NCBI RefSeq assembly: GCF_018919395.1 | Contig: NZ_JAHLME010000005.1 | Location: 1 to 64,000 of the forward strand | DNA: 64,000 bases | Reading direction: 5' to 3' | Origin: Geomonas azotofigens | Lineage (GTDB): Bacteria > Desulfobacterota > Desulfuromonadia > Geobacterales > Geobacteraceae | Part shown: piece by piece, positions 34,499-42,105 of the stretch | Position numbering within the stretch: the stretch's first letter is position 1 | Layout of the letters: every line of letters starts with the position of its first letter | Position numbers and translations under genes: made by a program | The notes under the pieces: model-generated | What the model was told of the DNA's origin: nothing | Database searches by the model: none | What the model saw: only the letters and a program-made list of their open reading frames with translations

Positions 34499-36223
34499 AT
34501 GAAGCTTGCAATAAAACCCGCCACAGGGCTCGCGGTGCTCCTCGCGGCGCTTTCTCTCGGAGCGCCGGCCGACTTTGCCGCGGCGGCGCTGTTCGGCGCA
34601 GCCCCCTCCCTCGCGGCCGACACCCATGCCGCCGCCTCCGCAACGGTCAGCGCGCCGAAGATCTGCGCCCAGCCCAACGACGCGGTGAGGGAGTACGCCG
34701 CGGTGATCGAGCGGACCAGGAAGGAGCAGCCGGAACTCGCCGAGGCGCTGCGCGTCTTCCCCAAGGGGGCCGATCTCCACAACCACCTCTCCGGCTCCAT
34801 CCCACCCGAGAAGTACCTGACCCTTGGGGGCGCGGACGGCGCCTGCTACGGCCCGGACGGCGGCGCGGACAGCTACACCCTCAACGGGGGAACATCCTCC
34901 GGCGGCTGCGGCGCAGGCTTCAGCCCCATCTCCGGGGCTTCCGCGGCGGAGCGGGAAAGGATCATGGAGTCCCTCTCCATGTACCGGTTCGGCTATCCGG
35001 ACACCCAGCAGGGACACGACCACTTCTTCGCCACGTTCGCCAGGTTTCGGGCCGTCTCCGACAACGCCTGCAACACGGCGCCCATGCTCGCCGAGGTGCT
35101 GAGACAGTCCAGCCAGGACGGGGTGTCGCACCTGGAGACCATGCTCTCCTTCCAGTCCTCCGCGGTGAACGCGCTGGCGAGGCAGCTGCGGCAGAAGTTC
35201 CCGGAGGAGGCGGCCTACCGGGACGAGCGCCGCTTTCCCGCGCTGAGGGATTTCCTCGTCGACGCGGGGCTCAACGACACGGTGGCCGCGGCCCGCACCG
35301 AGATCGCGCAGTACGTCAACAAGACCCGGACGCTGCTCAAGTGCGACAGCCCCGACGCCGAGCCTGCCTGCGGCGTCTCCTACGCCTTCCTGGCGACGGT
35401 GAACCGCACCTCCGCCCAAGGGGACGGCAGTCCGGACCTCGCCAAGGTCTTCACCCAGGCCGCCTTTTCCATGCTGCTCTCCTCCTCGGAGGGGCGCGTG
35501 GTCGGGGTGAACCTCCTGAGCAAGGAGGACACGGCGGTATCCCTGGCGGCATTCCAGGACCAGATGCGGATCTTCGGCTACTTCCACGAGGCCTTTCCCA
35601 AGGTGAACATCGCCCTGCACGCCGGCGAGCTCACCCCCTGTTTCGTAGGCGCCGGCAACCCGGCACTCAAGGAGCACCTGACCGGCACGCTCAAGGCGGG
35701 GGCGAAGCGGATCGGCCACGCGGTCTCGTTCGCGTTCCTAAAGCAGGCGGAGCAATCGGAGGTGGCCGACCTGATCAGGCGCAGCGACGCCCTGGTGGAG
35801 ATCATGTTCACCAGCAACGCGCAGATCCTCGGCATCACCGGGATAAAGCACCCGTTCCAGCAGTACCGCGCCTATGGGGTCCCGGTCGCTTTCGCGAGCG
35901 ACGACGAGGGGGTGTCCCACGCGAACCTCACCGACGAGTGGATCTACGCTTACCAGAACTACCGGCTGACCCGGGACGAGCTACAGTACCTCGGGCGCAA
36001 CAGCCTGCAGTACAGCTTCATTCCAGGGGCGCCGCTGTGGGCTGACGTGGCCAAAGGGAAGACCGTTAACGCCTGCGCCGGGGACAGCCCCGGTTCGGCC
36101 ACCATGTCAAAGGGGTGCGGCAGGTTTCTGAAGGAGAGCGCCAGGGCGACGGCGCAGTGGGAGTACGAGGCGCGGCTCAAGGAGTACTGGCGCGGGTACG
36201 GAAAGTATTTCGGGAAGAGGTAG
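34499..36223 (+). CDS. Secreted adenosine deaminase-like metallohydrolase
   Basis: A 574-residue amidohydrolase of the adenosine deaminase/ADGF group. A signal-like N-terminus (about 1-40) is followed by the metal-binding KGADLHNHLSGS (near 93), then INALHAGE-type NIALHAGELTP (near 370), RIGHAV (near 400) and FASDDEGVSH (near 470), giving the expected His, Glu and Asp ligands. It likely deaminates adenosine or a related nucleoside outside the cytoplasm, which is less common than the cytoplasmic enzyme. The ATG at 34499 has only a weak AAGAGA site. A long insertion (about 110-140) is rich in Gly and Cys. Confidence 0.88.
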   Translation: MKLAIKPATGLAVLLAALSLGAPADFAAAALFGAAPSLAADTHAAASATVSAPKICAQPNDAVREYAAVIERTRKEQPELAEALRVFPKGADLHNHLSGSIPPEKYLTLGGADGACYGPDGGADSYTLNGGTSSGGCGAGFSPISGASAAERERIMESLSMYRFGYPDTQQGHDHFFATFARFRAVSDNACNTAPMLAEVLRQSSQDGVSHLETMLSFQSSAVNALARQLRQKFPEEAAYRDERRFPALRDFLVDAGLNDTVAAARTEIAQYVNKTRTLLKCDSPDAEPACGVSYAFLATVNRTSAQGDGSPDLAKVFTQAAFSMLLSSSEGRVVGVNLLSKEDTAVSLAAFQDQMRIFGYFHEAFPKVNIALHAGELTPCFVGAGNPALKEHLTGTLKAGAKRIGHAVSFAFLKQAEQSEVADLIRRSDALVEIMFTSNAQILGITGIKHPFQQYRAYGVPVAFASDDEGVSHANLTDEWIYAYQNYRLTRDELQYLGRNSLQYSFIPGAPLWADVAKGKTVNACAGDSPGSATMSKGCGRFLKESARATAQWEYEARLKEYWRGYGKYFGKR

Positions 36224-36229
36224 GGCAAC

Positions 36230-36290
36230 AGGCGAGGCAAATCCCGCCTGTCCCCCCTTCGCAAAGGGGGGGGACGCTTGGGCACGGGCC
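36230..36290. repeat. REP-like palindrome, copy 2
   Basis: GCAAATCCC, then CCCCCCTTCGCAAAGGGGGG, in the opposite orientation to the copy at 3663-3704. It lies in the non-coding gap after the adenosine deaminase gene. The rest of this gap (to 36430) contains no gene. Confidence 0.6.
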
Positions 36291-36432
36291 GCGCTTCGTG
36301 GCCAAAGACATCGCCACGTGCACCCCTTGAAAAAGCGGGCAAGGGGGACTCCCGCTGTTGGCTGGTATTCCACAGTCAGGGCGACGCTTGGCGGCGAGGT
36401 ATTCATCGCTTACGTGCTTCGATGAACATAAA

Positions 36433-36464
36433 AAAGGGGACGCAGCGCGGGCTGCGTCCCCTTT
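36433..36464. terminator. Bidirectional terminator
   Basis: A perfect 14-bp stem AAAGGGGACGCAGC/GCTGCGTCCCCTTT with a 4-base loop lies between the convergent adenosine deaminase and DUF4337 genes. The A run before it gives a T run for the minus-strand gene. Confidence 0.88.
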
Positions 36465-36488
36465 CTTCGTTTGAGCTGGACGCCCGGG

Positions 36489-37016
36489 TTACATGAAGAG
36501 GAGGAACCCGTTGGCGAACTGGACCAGCCCGCAGATGCCGACGGCGAGGCCGGCGACCCAGATCGCCTTCTTCTTCAATAACGCGGCGATCGAGGAGAGC
36601 AGGATGGCGATCTGCAGGAAGATCACCGCGAGCCCGAAGGGGCGGCCATGGCGCTGCGCGTCATCCCTGTCCTTCTCGAGCTTCTTGGCTTCATCCTGGA
36701 TCTTGGCCTTCTCCTGGTCGTACTTGGCGATCTTGCCTTTAAGCGCCTGGACCCTGGCCTCCAGGGCGGCGCCTACCTGCTTCCCGCCGGTTCTCAGGAG
36801 CTCGCGCTCCAACTGCCCCTGCTCCATCTCGGCCAGGGATTGCTTGATGCTCTTGGCCTGGTAAAAGGCCCACTGGTCGGAGGCCTGGTTCTGCGCCAGG
36901 ACCGACCTCGTGGAGAAGCCGCCCCCCTTGAAGGTGGCCAGCGTGGCGCAGACGGCGAGGACCACGGTGGTGAGTGCGAGATAGTTGAGCCAGGGCTCCT
37001 TTTTTTCTTCTGCCAT
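36489..37016 (-). CDS. DUF4337 membrane protein
   Basis: A 175-residue protein that matches DUF4337: PWLNYLALTTVVLAVCATLATFKGGG (TM1, about 8-33), the SDQWAFYQAKSIKQ motif, a long coiled coil (about 65-120) and two C-terminal TM segments. Function is unknown. ATG 37016 has AGGAGGTTTGACA before it; the TTG at 37022 lies inside that ribosome site. It lies 43 bases after the EamA transporter gene on the same strand and is probably cotranscribed. Confidence 0.88.
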   Translation of the reverse strand: MAEEKKEPWLNYLALTTVVLAVCATLATFKGGGFSTRSVLAQNQASDQWAFYQAKSIKQSLAEMEQGQLERELLRTGGKQVGAALEARVQALKGKIAKYDQEKAKIQDEAKKLEKDRDDAQRHGRPFGLAVIFLQIAILLSSIAALLKKKAIWVAGLAVGICGLVQFANGFLLFM

Positions 37017-37058
37017 TGTCAAACCTCCTGCTGGTAACGGTAGTTATGACACCGGCGG

Positions 37059-38075
37059 CTAGTGCTCGTGCCGGTGGTGCTGGTCGGGCCAATGAACGTG
37101 GGAATGGGTGACCGGCCGGTGCACGTGAAAATGGTCGTGCGGCTCCGTCCCCTCCCCTTCCAGGTGCTCGTGTTCGTGATGGTCGTCGTGACGGTGCAGG
37201 TGGGCATGGGAGAGTTCCTCGTGGCTGTGACGATGGCCGTGGACCTCCACGTAGAGGAGCAGGATGCCGGCCAGCATCAGCGCGGTGGCGATCCAGTAGG
37301 GAGCGGGTGGGCGCTCGCCCAATAGCGCCACCGAGAGCAGCGTCCCGAAAAAGGGGCCTACCGCGAAGAAAGTCGCGGTCCGGGCGGCGCCGATCTGGCG
37401 CAGGGCTTCCACGAACAGAACAAGGCTGAGACCGTAGCTCAGGGCGCCTACGGCGAGCGCCCCGGCGATCTGCCCCGGCGACGCGCCCCCCGCGGTGAAC
37501 AAAAGAGCCAGGACGATGGAGAAAAGCCCCGCCGCGAGCCCTTTCACCGAGGCGAGCACCGTCGAGGAAATCTCGTCCACGTCCCGGGTCAGGTTGTTGT
37601 CGATGCCCCAGAAGACGCAGGCGACCACCACCAGAAGTCCGGACAGCGAGAAGGAGAGCCCTCCTTGAGCCCTCAGCACCACGAGGCCGGCCCCCACCAG
37701 GATGAGCACCTTCCCGGACCAGACGTAGGGACCGATGTACTCCCGGAACACCAGCCAGGCGATCAGTGTAGTGGCCACCGTCTCCAGGTTGAGGAGCAGG
37801 GAGACCTCGGAGGCGGTGCCGTACTTGATGCCGAAGGCGAGGCAAAGGGGAGCGACGATGCCGCCGGAGATGACGGCGCCGACCAGCTTCCACCTGTGCC
37901 CGGGAGAAAGCAGGCGCAACTCCGCGCGGGAGCTCTTCCCCTGGACCAGGAGCAGCGCCTGCAGGCCAAGGCCCGAGCCGAGGTAGAGCAGTCCGGCGAG
38001 CAGGGCCGGCGACATGTCCCCGATGAGCATCTTGCAAAAGACCGGGGACACGCCGAAAAGCGCCGCGGAAAGCAT
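37059..38075 (-). CDS. EamA/DMT-family transporter with His-rich C-terminal tail
   Basis: A 338-residue DMT-superfamily transporter with about ten TM helices in two EamA repeats. The first begins LSAALFGVSPVFCKML and the second LLVVVACVFWGIDNNL. After about residue 278 the protein ends in a tail of about 60 residues with 23 histidines and many acidic residues (HGHRHSHEEL at its start and HHRHEH at its end), a likely metal-binding domain. That suggests transport or sensing of Zn, Ni or Co, although DMT proteins usually carry metabolites. The ATG at 38075 is the first in frame, but it lacks a good ribosome site, so the true start could be upstream with a rarer codon. Confidence 0.85.
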   Translation of the reverse strand: MLSAALFGVSPVFCKMLIGDMSPALLAGLLYLGSGLGLQALLLVQGKSSRAELRLLSPGHRWKLVGAVISGGIVAPLCLAFGIKYGTASEVSLLLNLETVATTLIAWLVFREYIGPYVWSGKVLILVGAGLVVLRAQGGLSFSLSGLLVVVACVFWGIDNNLTRDVDEISSTVLASVKGLAAGLFSIVLALLFTAGGASPGQIAGALAVGALSYGLSLVLFVEALRQIGAARTATFFAVGPFFGTLLSVALLGERPPAPYWIATALMLAGILLLYVEVHGHRHSHEELSHAHLHRHDDHHEHEHLEGEGTEPHDHFHVHRPVTHSHVHWPDQHHRHEH

Positions 38076-38196
38076 GGCGAAAAGTTGTCCGGTGAAGACA
38101 GGCAGGCGGCACCTCCGCGAGAGTCATCCCATTGATGGGAGAAGAACAATAACCGAATCCGGCAGATTTTTCCAGAGCGTAAACAGGCCCCAAAAG

Positions 38197-38429
38197 GCTC
38201 AACGCGAAGGCGCCACGGCGCCACGGCGCGAAGACGCGACGACCGAAAAGCGATGAACGCATTGAATGTGCGTTGCCGTACTTCTTGGCGACTCCGCGTC
38301 TTCGCGTTCAAGCCGTTTTTGTAACGCAAAGGCGCGCAGACAGCGGAAACAACGGATACAGTAAAAACATGAAAGGGGAAACGTTTCTGTTTCTCTTTGT
38401 GCCTTTGGCGGCTCCGCGTCTAGCGTTGA
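38197..38429. repeat. Interspersed ACGCAAAG-type repeat cluster, copy 2
   Basis: Blocks related to the 4257-4453 cluster: AACGCGAAGGCGCCACGGCG at 38201, CGCGTCTTCGCGTT near 38297-38310, AACGCAAAGGCG near 38323 and GGCGGCTCCGCGTCTAGCGTT near 38407-38427. It is non-coding and sits in the gap upstream of the ferritin-like gene. Confidence 0.6.
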
Positions 38430-38541
38430 AGGTGTTGAGAGAATGCTAAGTATCTTTTGCGATCGGCATTTTGTTATAATTTAAGCATCGGCACGAGAGG
38501 TGCCTGTGACTCACGCTTTGCCTGACAGCAAGGGGGACACC

Positions 38542-39021
38542 ATGAACGTTTTCGATTGCGCCATAAAGATAGAGGAAGAAACCAAGGCATACTATGAGGG
38601 ACTGGAGGCCGAAGCTATGGAGCCGGAGATGAAGACGCTCTTCTCCATGCTTGCCGCGTCCGAAGAGGAACATCAAAGGAGACTGAGAAGACTCAGAAAG
38701 AGGATGCAGGGAGCCACACTGGAAGGACTGAACGGCAACCTGTGCAGGTTCAGACCGCTGCTCAGCCAGAAAGAGCTGCTGGAGGAAACCGATCGGGACC
38801 CGAACCTGTACCGGTTCGCGGTGGGCAACGACGAGCAGGACATCCGCTTCTATGAGGAACTGGCCTCGGCGGCGACGGACGAGATGACCCGCAAGGGTCT
38901 GCTCTTGCTGGCCGAGGAGGAACGCCGCCACCTGCAAAAAGTCACCAACATCTACTCCTTCGTGGAAGATCCGAAAACCTTCCTGGCCTGGAGCGAGTTC
39001 AGCAACATGAAGGAGCTCTAG
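38542..39021 (+). CDS. Ferritin-like (rubrerythrin-type) diiron protein
   Basis: A 159-residue helical protein with the ferritin-like pattern: EEETKAYYEGL, then ASEEEHQRRL (Glu-x2-His) in the first helix pair and DIRFYEELA, then LLLAEEERRHLQK in the second, giving the Glu and His ligands of a diiron site. Rubrerythrin-like proteins reduce peroxide or store iron in anaerobes; the rubredoxin domain is absent here. ATG 38542 has AGGGGGACACC before it, while the longer frame from 38500 lacks a site. It is a single gene. Confidence 0.85.
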   Translation: MNVFDCAIKIEEETKAYYEGLEAEAMEPEMKTLFSMLAASEEEHQRRLRRLRKRMQGATLEGLNGNLCRFRPLLSQKELLEETDRDPNLYRFAVGNDEQDIRFYEELASAATDEMTRKGLLLLAEEERRHLQKVTNIYSFVEDPKTFLAWSEFSNMKEL

Positions 39022-39042
39022 CGCCGCATCCGCAGCGGGAAA

Positions 39043-39076
39043 CGAAGAAGCCCGCCGGCAACGGCGGGCTTCTTCG
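39043..39076 (+). terminator. Terminator of the ferritin-like gene
   Basis: A stem CGAAGAAGCCCGCCG/CGGCGGGCTTCTTCG with a short loop, followed by TTTC. Confidence 0.85.
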
Positions 39077-39090
39077 TTTCAGACAGGAAT

Positions 39091-39225
39091 CAAAACCATT
39101 GGCCACGGAAAACTATCTGAGGAAATCTGAGACGTCAAAAACAGAAGAAGGGGTAGCGGCGTTTGCTTCCACGTTTTTCGTCCTTCTCCGAAGTCCTCAG
39201 ATTTTCTCCAAGGCCAATGGTTTTG
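39091..39225. repeat. MITE-like inverted-repeat element, 135 bp
   Basis: The ends CAAAACCATTGGCC (39091-39104) and GGCCAATGGTTTTG (39212-39225) are perfect 14-bp inverted repeats, with further inverted similarity inside (ATCTGAG and CTCAGAT). The internal part shares the CTCCGAAGTCCTCAGATTTT block found at 5912-5990. There is no transposase gene. The 3' end of the adjacent hypothetical gene lies inside it. Confidence 0.7.
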
Positions 39226-39499
39226 GCTCACTGCTCTCCGCCCTGGCGGGATCGTAGGCGCTGTCGGGGTCGCACTCCGGACGGAGGTAGCGCTCCAGTT
39301 CGTCGTACAGGCGATCGGAGGTCAGCTTGATCGCCATCACGGTGTCCATCTCCTCAACGATCCCCTGCTTCAGGTAGCTTACCAGCAGCCGGTCCACCAG
39401 CCCCTTCAACTGCTGGGACATGCAGTAGACCTCCTTCAGCATGACGTAGTTGCTCTCGGAAAGCTCCCGCAACCTCTCGTCGTTCATTTCGGAACTCAT
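39197..39499 (-). CDS. Hypothetical protein whose C-terminus runs into a MITE
   Basis: A 100-residue helical protein (RLRELSESNYVMLKEVYCMS, then LKGLVDRLLVSYLKQGI and YDELERYLRPECD). The last eight or so residues (KPLALEKI) and the stop codon lie within the inverted-repeat element at 39091-39225, so the original C-terminus was probably replaced by an insertion. GGAGGGGCG precedes ATG 39499. It lies 21 bases after the ferredoxin gene on the same strand. No family was recognized. Confidence 0.6.
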   Translation of the reverse strand: MSSEMNDERLRELSESNYVMLKEVYCMSQQLKGLVDRLLVSYLKQGIVEEMDTVMAIKLTSDRLYDELERYLRPECDPDSAYDPARAESSEPKPLALEKI

Positions 39500-39520
39500 C
39501 GCCCCTCCCCGGCGCCGACT

Positions 39521-39709
39521 TCAGCGCCAACTGATACAGTTGACCGGGCAGCTGTCAATGGCCTGTTGGATCTTCTCGCTGTCTCCGCCCCCCTGCCCCT
39601 GCACCTCCGAGACCCCGTCCCCGTTCAGACGGAACACCTCGGGCAGAATGCTCACGCAGAGCCCGCACCCTATGCAGACTCGTTGGTCGACGTACACCTG
39701 GCTCGGCAT
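39521..39709 (-). CDS. Small [4Fe-4S] ferredoxin
   Basis: A 62-residue single-cluster ferredoxin. VCIGCGLCVSILPEVF supplies three Cys and the C-terminal SCPVNCISW the fourth. This is the small ferredoxin type used as an electron carrier by many anaerobes. It lies 148 bases downstream of the DUF1540 gene on the same strand as hgcAB, and could serve as donor for reductive reactions nearby, but no direct link is visible. Confidence 0.9.
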   Translation of the reverse strand: MPSQVYVDQRVCIGCGLCVSILPEVFRLNGDGVSEVQGQGGGDSEKIQQAIDSCPVNCISWR

Positions 39710-39857
39710 CTGTAGTCCCTCCCGATCGAAGTCGAACTGGTAAAAGATACACGATGGCCGCCGAATGTCGAACCCGCCCGGGGCGGGGGCGGGAGTCGGT
39801 ATGTCTCGCTGCGGAAGGGGGCTGCATTTTTGTGGGGAATGGTGAAGCGGCGACGGG

Positions 39858-40157
39858 TTATCTGGGTTTGTAGGTGAAGCAGTCGGGATGAGACTCGTGC
39901 ATGCCGACGTCGACGGCGGGAGCCGTGCACTCGAGGGACCGGTTGTAGCTGCAGTTCTCCACCTTGCAGGCGCCGATGCCCCCCTGGACGTCGATGATCC
40001 CCCCCCTCTGGCTCCCCTGCAGGAAGGTGTCGCACTCGGGGCAGGCGTCGTCAGCCCCCCCGACCGTGATGGCGAGCGTGTGACAGGAGTTGTGCTTGTT
40101 GTAGGCGCACTGCGTTACGTTGCAGGAACTGATTTTCACCATCTGCTTCTCTTGCAT
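39858..40157 (-). CDS. Tandem DUF1540 Cys-rich protein
   Basis: A 99-residue protein with two DUF1540 units: SSCNVTQCAYNKHNSCH with ACPECDTF, and GACKVENCSYNRSLEC with PDCFTY. Each unit has C-x4-C-x2-Y-N-x4-C plus a later Cys. The fold probably binds metal. Function is unknown. AAAGGAGGCAGAC precedes ATG 40157; an upstream codon at 40190 has no site. It is downstream of hgcB on the same strand. Confidence 0.85.
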   Translation of the reverse strand: MQEKQMVKISSCNVTQCAYNKHNSCHTLAITVGGADDACPECDTFLQGSQRGGIIDVQGGIGACKVENCSYNRSLECTAPAVDVGMHESHPDCFTYKPR

Positions 40158-40235
40158 GTCTGCCTCCTTTTCGCGGCCCCCTTCGCGCATTAGGAGGTTT
40201 TAACAGACGTGGTTTGATAGTCAAGGCGTCCAGGC

Positions 40236-40532
40236 CTACCCGCAGCACCCCCCCCCGCCGTTGAAGCCGGGAATCTTGCGTTCCCTGAGCCACTCGTGGA
40301 TGAGGCCGCTGGCGCAGCCGACCCCGGCATCGACCTTCAGGGCGGCGGCGGGGCAGTTGAGCGCGCAGGCGCCGCACTCCATGCAGGCGTCGCGGTCCGC
40401 CACGACGGCCCGCTTTTGCGCCATGCGGAACACCTGGTGCGGGCAGACCTCGACGCACCTGCCGCATCCGACACAAAGGGAGCTTTCGAGCTCCAGCGTG
40501 GCCACCCCGGCCAGATATCGGAAACCTTTCAT
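40236..40532 (-). CDS. hgcB: Mercury-methylation ferredoxin HgcB
   Basis: A 98-residue 2[4Fe-4S] ferredoxin that reduces the corrinoid of HgcA and is essential, with HgcA, for Hg(II) methylation in known methylators. The start MKGFRYLAGVATLEL is HgcB-typical. The clusters are CVGCGRCVEVCP and CMECGACALNCP, the conserved extra Cys is in VGCAS, and the C-terminus ends in a vicinal Cys pair (GGGGCCG) thought to bind mercury. GGGAGGAGC precedes ATG 40532, 12 bases after the hgcA stop, so the two genes are one transcript. Confidence 0.95.
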   Translation of the reverse strand: MKGFRYLAGVATLELESSLCVGCGRCVEVCPHQVFRMAQKRAVVADRDACMECGACALNCPAAALKVDAGVGCASGLIHEWLRERKIPGFNGGGGCCG

Positions 40533-40543
40533 ATGCTCCTCCC

Positions 40544-41704
40544 TCAGGCCAGAAAGCGGCCGGCGATAACGACGATGAGCGCGGCGCCGAGGGCGCCCGC
40601 CATGATCGGCAGTCCCAGGCGCATCTCTTTCTTCACCCCGGACTTCGACGTGTAGGTGGTGCAGCCGGTGAAGTTGAGGGTGTAGAAGGAGGAAACCGCC
40701 GGAAGCGCCAGAAAGGACGCGAGCGTCGCCGCCCCTCCCCAGTTCGCCCCGCCGGCGAGGGCATAGAGGAGCGCGCAGTAGAGCCCCCCCGCAACCGCCC
40801 CCTTGATCGCGAAGCTCCGCCCCGGCAGCAGCGGCAACAAAACGGGGCCGACCGCGATGCCGGTGAAGACCGCCCCCAAAACGGAGAGGGCGGCGGCGGC
40901 CGCGGCATCCGCCCCCCACAACAGCCGGGCCGCGAGGTAGATGAGCGCCGTCGCCGGGGCCACCGGCTTGGCCGCCAGGACCAGTTCCACCGGGACCAGC
41001 ACCAGGCGGTCGTACCAGGTGAAGCGGAGCTCGCGCATGGCGGGGGTCGCCGCACCCTGGTCCAGGTACGCGGGAAGGTCGTCGGCGCGCACGGTGGCGT
41101 AGACCACCTCGAAGCCGCTTCTTTGCCTGACCCGGTGCGCCGCCACGCCGGCCGCACCCAGGATGGGAAGGATGAGACGCCGGTGGCTCACCACCTGGGC
41201 GAGCCCGCTCGCCGCGATGCGGCGCACCAGCTCGCCGGTGCCGAAGGTCCCCTTCCCCGCCGCGCACCAGACGTTGATGCCGTAGGTCTCCAGGACCAGG
41301 AGCCAGACGTCGCGGCCGGAGAGCGCCCGGCGCACGATGTCGTAGCTCATCTTGTAGTTGGCGGTCACCACGACCGGCGCCTCGGCATCGGGCTCACCGA
41401 CGGCGTAGAGGCCGGGGGGGACCATGAAGGTCATCCTGTTGATGCCCCAGCGCGCGAGGCAGGCGCCCAGGTGGTCGCTCCAGGTCAGGCTCCCGCTGAT
41501 CCGCGCTGCCCGGCCGCTGCCGGCCGGAATCCACCCCAGGAAACCGGGGACTTTTTCGCTGATCTCTCCGCCGCCGGCGGAGGTGGGAGGGCCTCAGCAG
41601 GGGGGCGCATCGGGGTTGGCGCCGGTTTGTGGCGCGCAGGAGGAGGGAGCCGGCTGCTTCACCTCGACCTTCTTGAACCGGCGCGTCTTGATCTCGTCGC
41701 TCAC
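40544..41704 (-). CDS. hgcA: Mercury-methylation corrinoid protein HgcA with in-frame UGA (putative selenoprotein)
   Basis: HgcA transfers a methyl group from a protein-bound corrinoid to Hg(II) at the membrane. The cap-helix motif NVWCAAGKGTFG is intact (Cys147 as the lower cobalt ligand) and five C-terminal TM helices follow. Read from GTG 41704, which has GGAGG and a GTGA overlap with the arsR stop, the protein is 386 residues with one UGA at codon 37 (41596-41594) after Cys36. The frame continues past it with VPGFLGWIPAGSG and RWGINRMTFMVPPGLYAVG, homologous to other HgcA N-termini. The first ATG after the UGA (41434) would remove that conserved part. A 17-nt hairpin begins 11 nt after the UGA. 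I infer Sec37, which makes a Cys-Sec pair. The alternatives are a genuine stop with internal initiation, or a sequence error. Confidence 0.85.
41566..41582 (-). promoter_or_regulatory. bSECIS-like hairpin in hgcA
   Basis: CTCCGCC-GGC-GGCGGAG, a 17-nt hairpin starting 11 nt after the UGA, with the loop 18 nt away and G first in the loop. This fits the spacing rule for bacterial SECIS elements (16-37 nt from UGA to loop). The core TCCGCC/GGCGGA pairing is shared with the cytochrome hairpin at 55213. Confidence 0.6.
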
Positions 41705-42099
41705 GCGTCACCTCCAGCGGGGGCACGCCCCGTCATATTCGTTTTTTCGGATTCAACCTCGGCACAGCAGGAACCGTCCCTCAGCTCCCGGAGCCGCACA
41801 AGGTCCGCACGGGCCGTGTCGGTGACCAGGAGGAAGGTGCGCAGCACCGGGACCAGGAACTGCTGCACCGGCTCCAGCGACGCGTTGATCGAGTAGTGGT
41901 TCCAGGCCCCCATCCTTCTCCCCTTGAGCCATCCCGCATGCTTCAGGATGGAAAGCTGGCGGGAGACGGTCGACTGGGGGAGTTGCAGGGCGGCCACCAG
42001 GTCGCAGACGCAAAGCTCTCCGCCTTGCAGCAGGAGCGCCAAAAGGCGCAGGCGGGTCTGGTCGTCCAGGGATTGGAACAGCAGGGCGAGGTTTTCCAT
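41701..42099 (-). CDS. ArsR/SmtB-family metalloregulator of the hgc operon
   Basis: A 132-residue winged-helix repressor. LQGGELCVCDLVAALQLPQS holds the Cys-Val-Cys metal site on the recognition-helix side, as in As(III)-responsive ArsR, followed by TVSRQLSILKHAGWL. A C-terminal SCC pair adds a possible metal ligand. ATG 42099 follows the candidate -10 by six bases and lacks a Shine-Dalgarno site, so the mRNA may be leaderless. Its stop overlaps the GTG of hgcA (GTGA), so the genes are coupled. ArsR-family genes next to hgcA are known in other methylators. The inducer could be arsenic, mercury or another soft metal. Confidence 0.93.
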   Translation of the reverse strand: MENLALLFQSLDDQTRLRLLALLLQGGELCVCDLVAALQLPQSTVSRQLSILKHAGWLKGRRMGAWNHYSINASLEPVQQFLVPVLRTFLLVTDTARADLVRLRELRDGSCCAEVESEKTNMTGRAPAGGDA

Positions 42100-42105
42100 G
42101 CGGGA

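Noticed and set aside
41434-41434. hgcA starting at the ATG at 41434
   Set aside because: There is no Shine-Dalgarno site, and it would remove conserved N-terminal sequence and ignore the coupled GTG at 41704. Kept only as the alternative if the UGA is a real stop.
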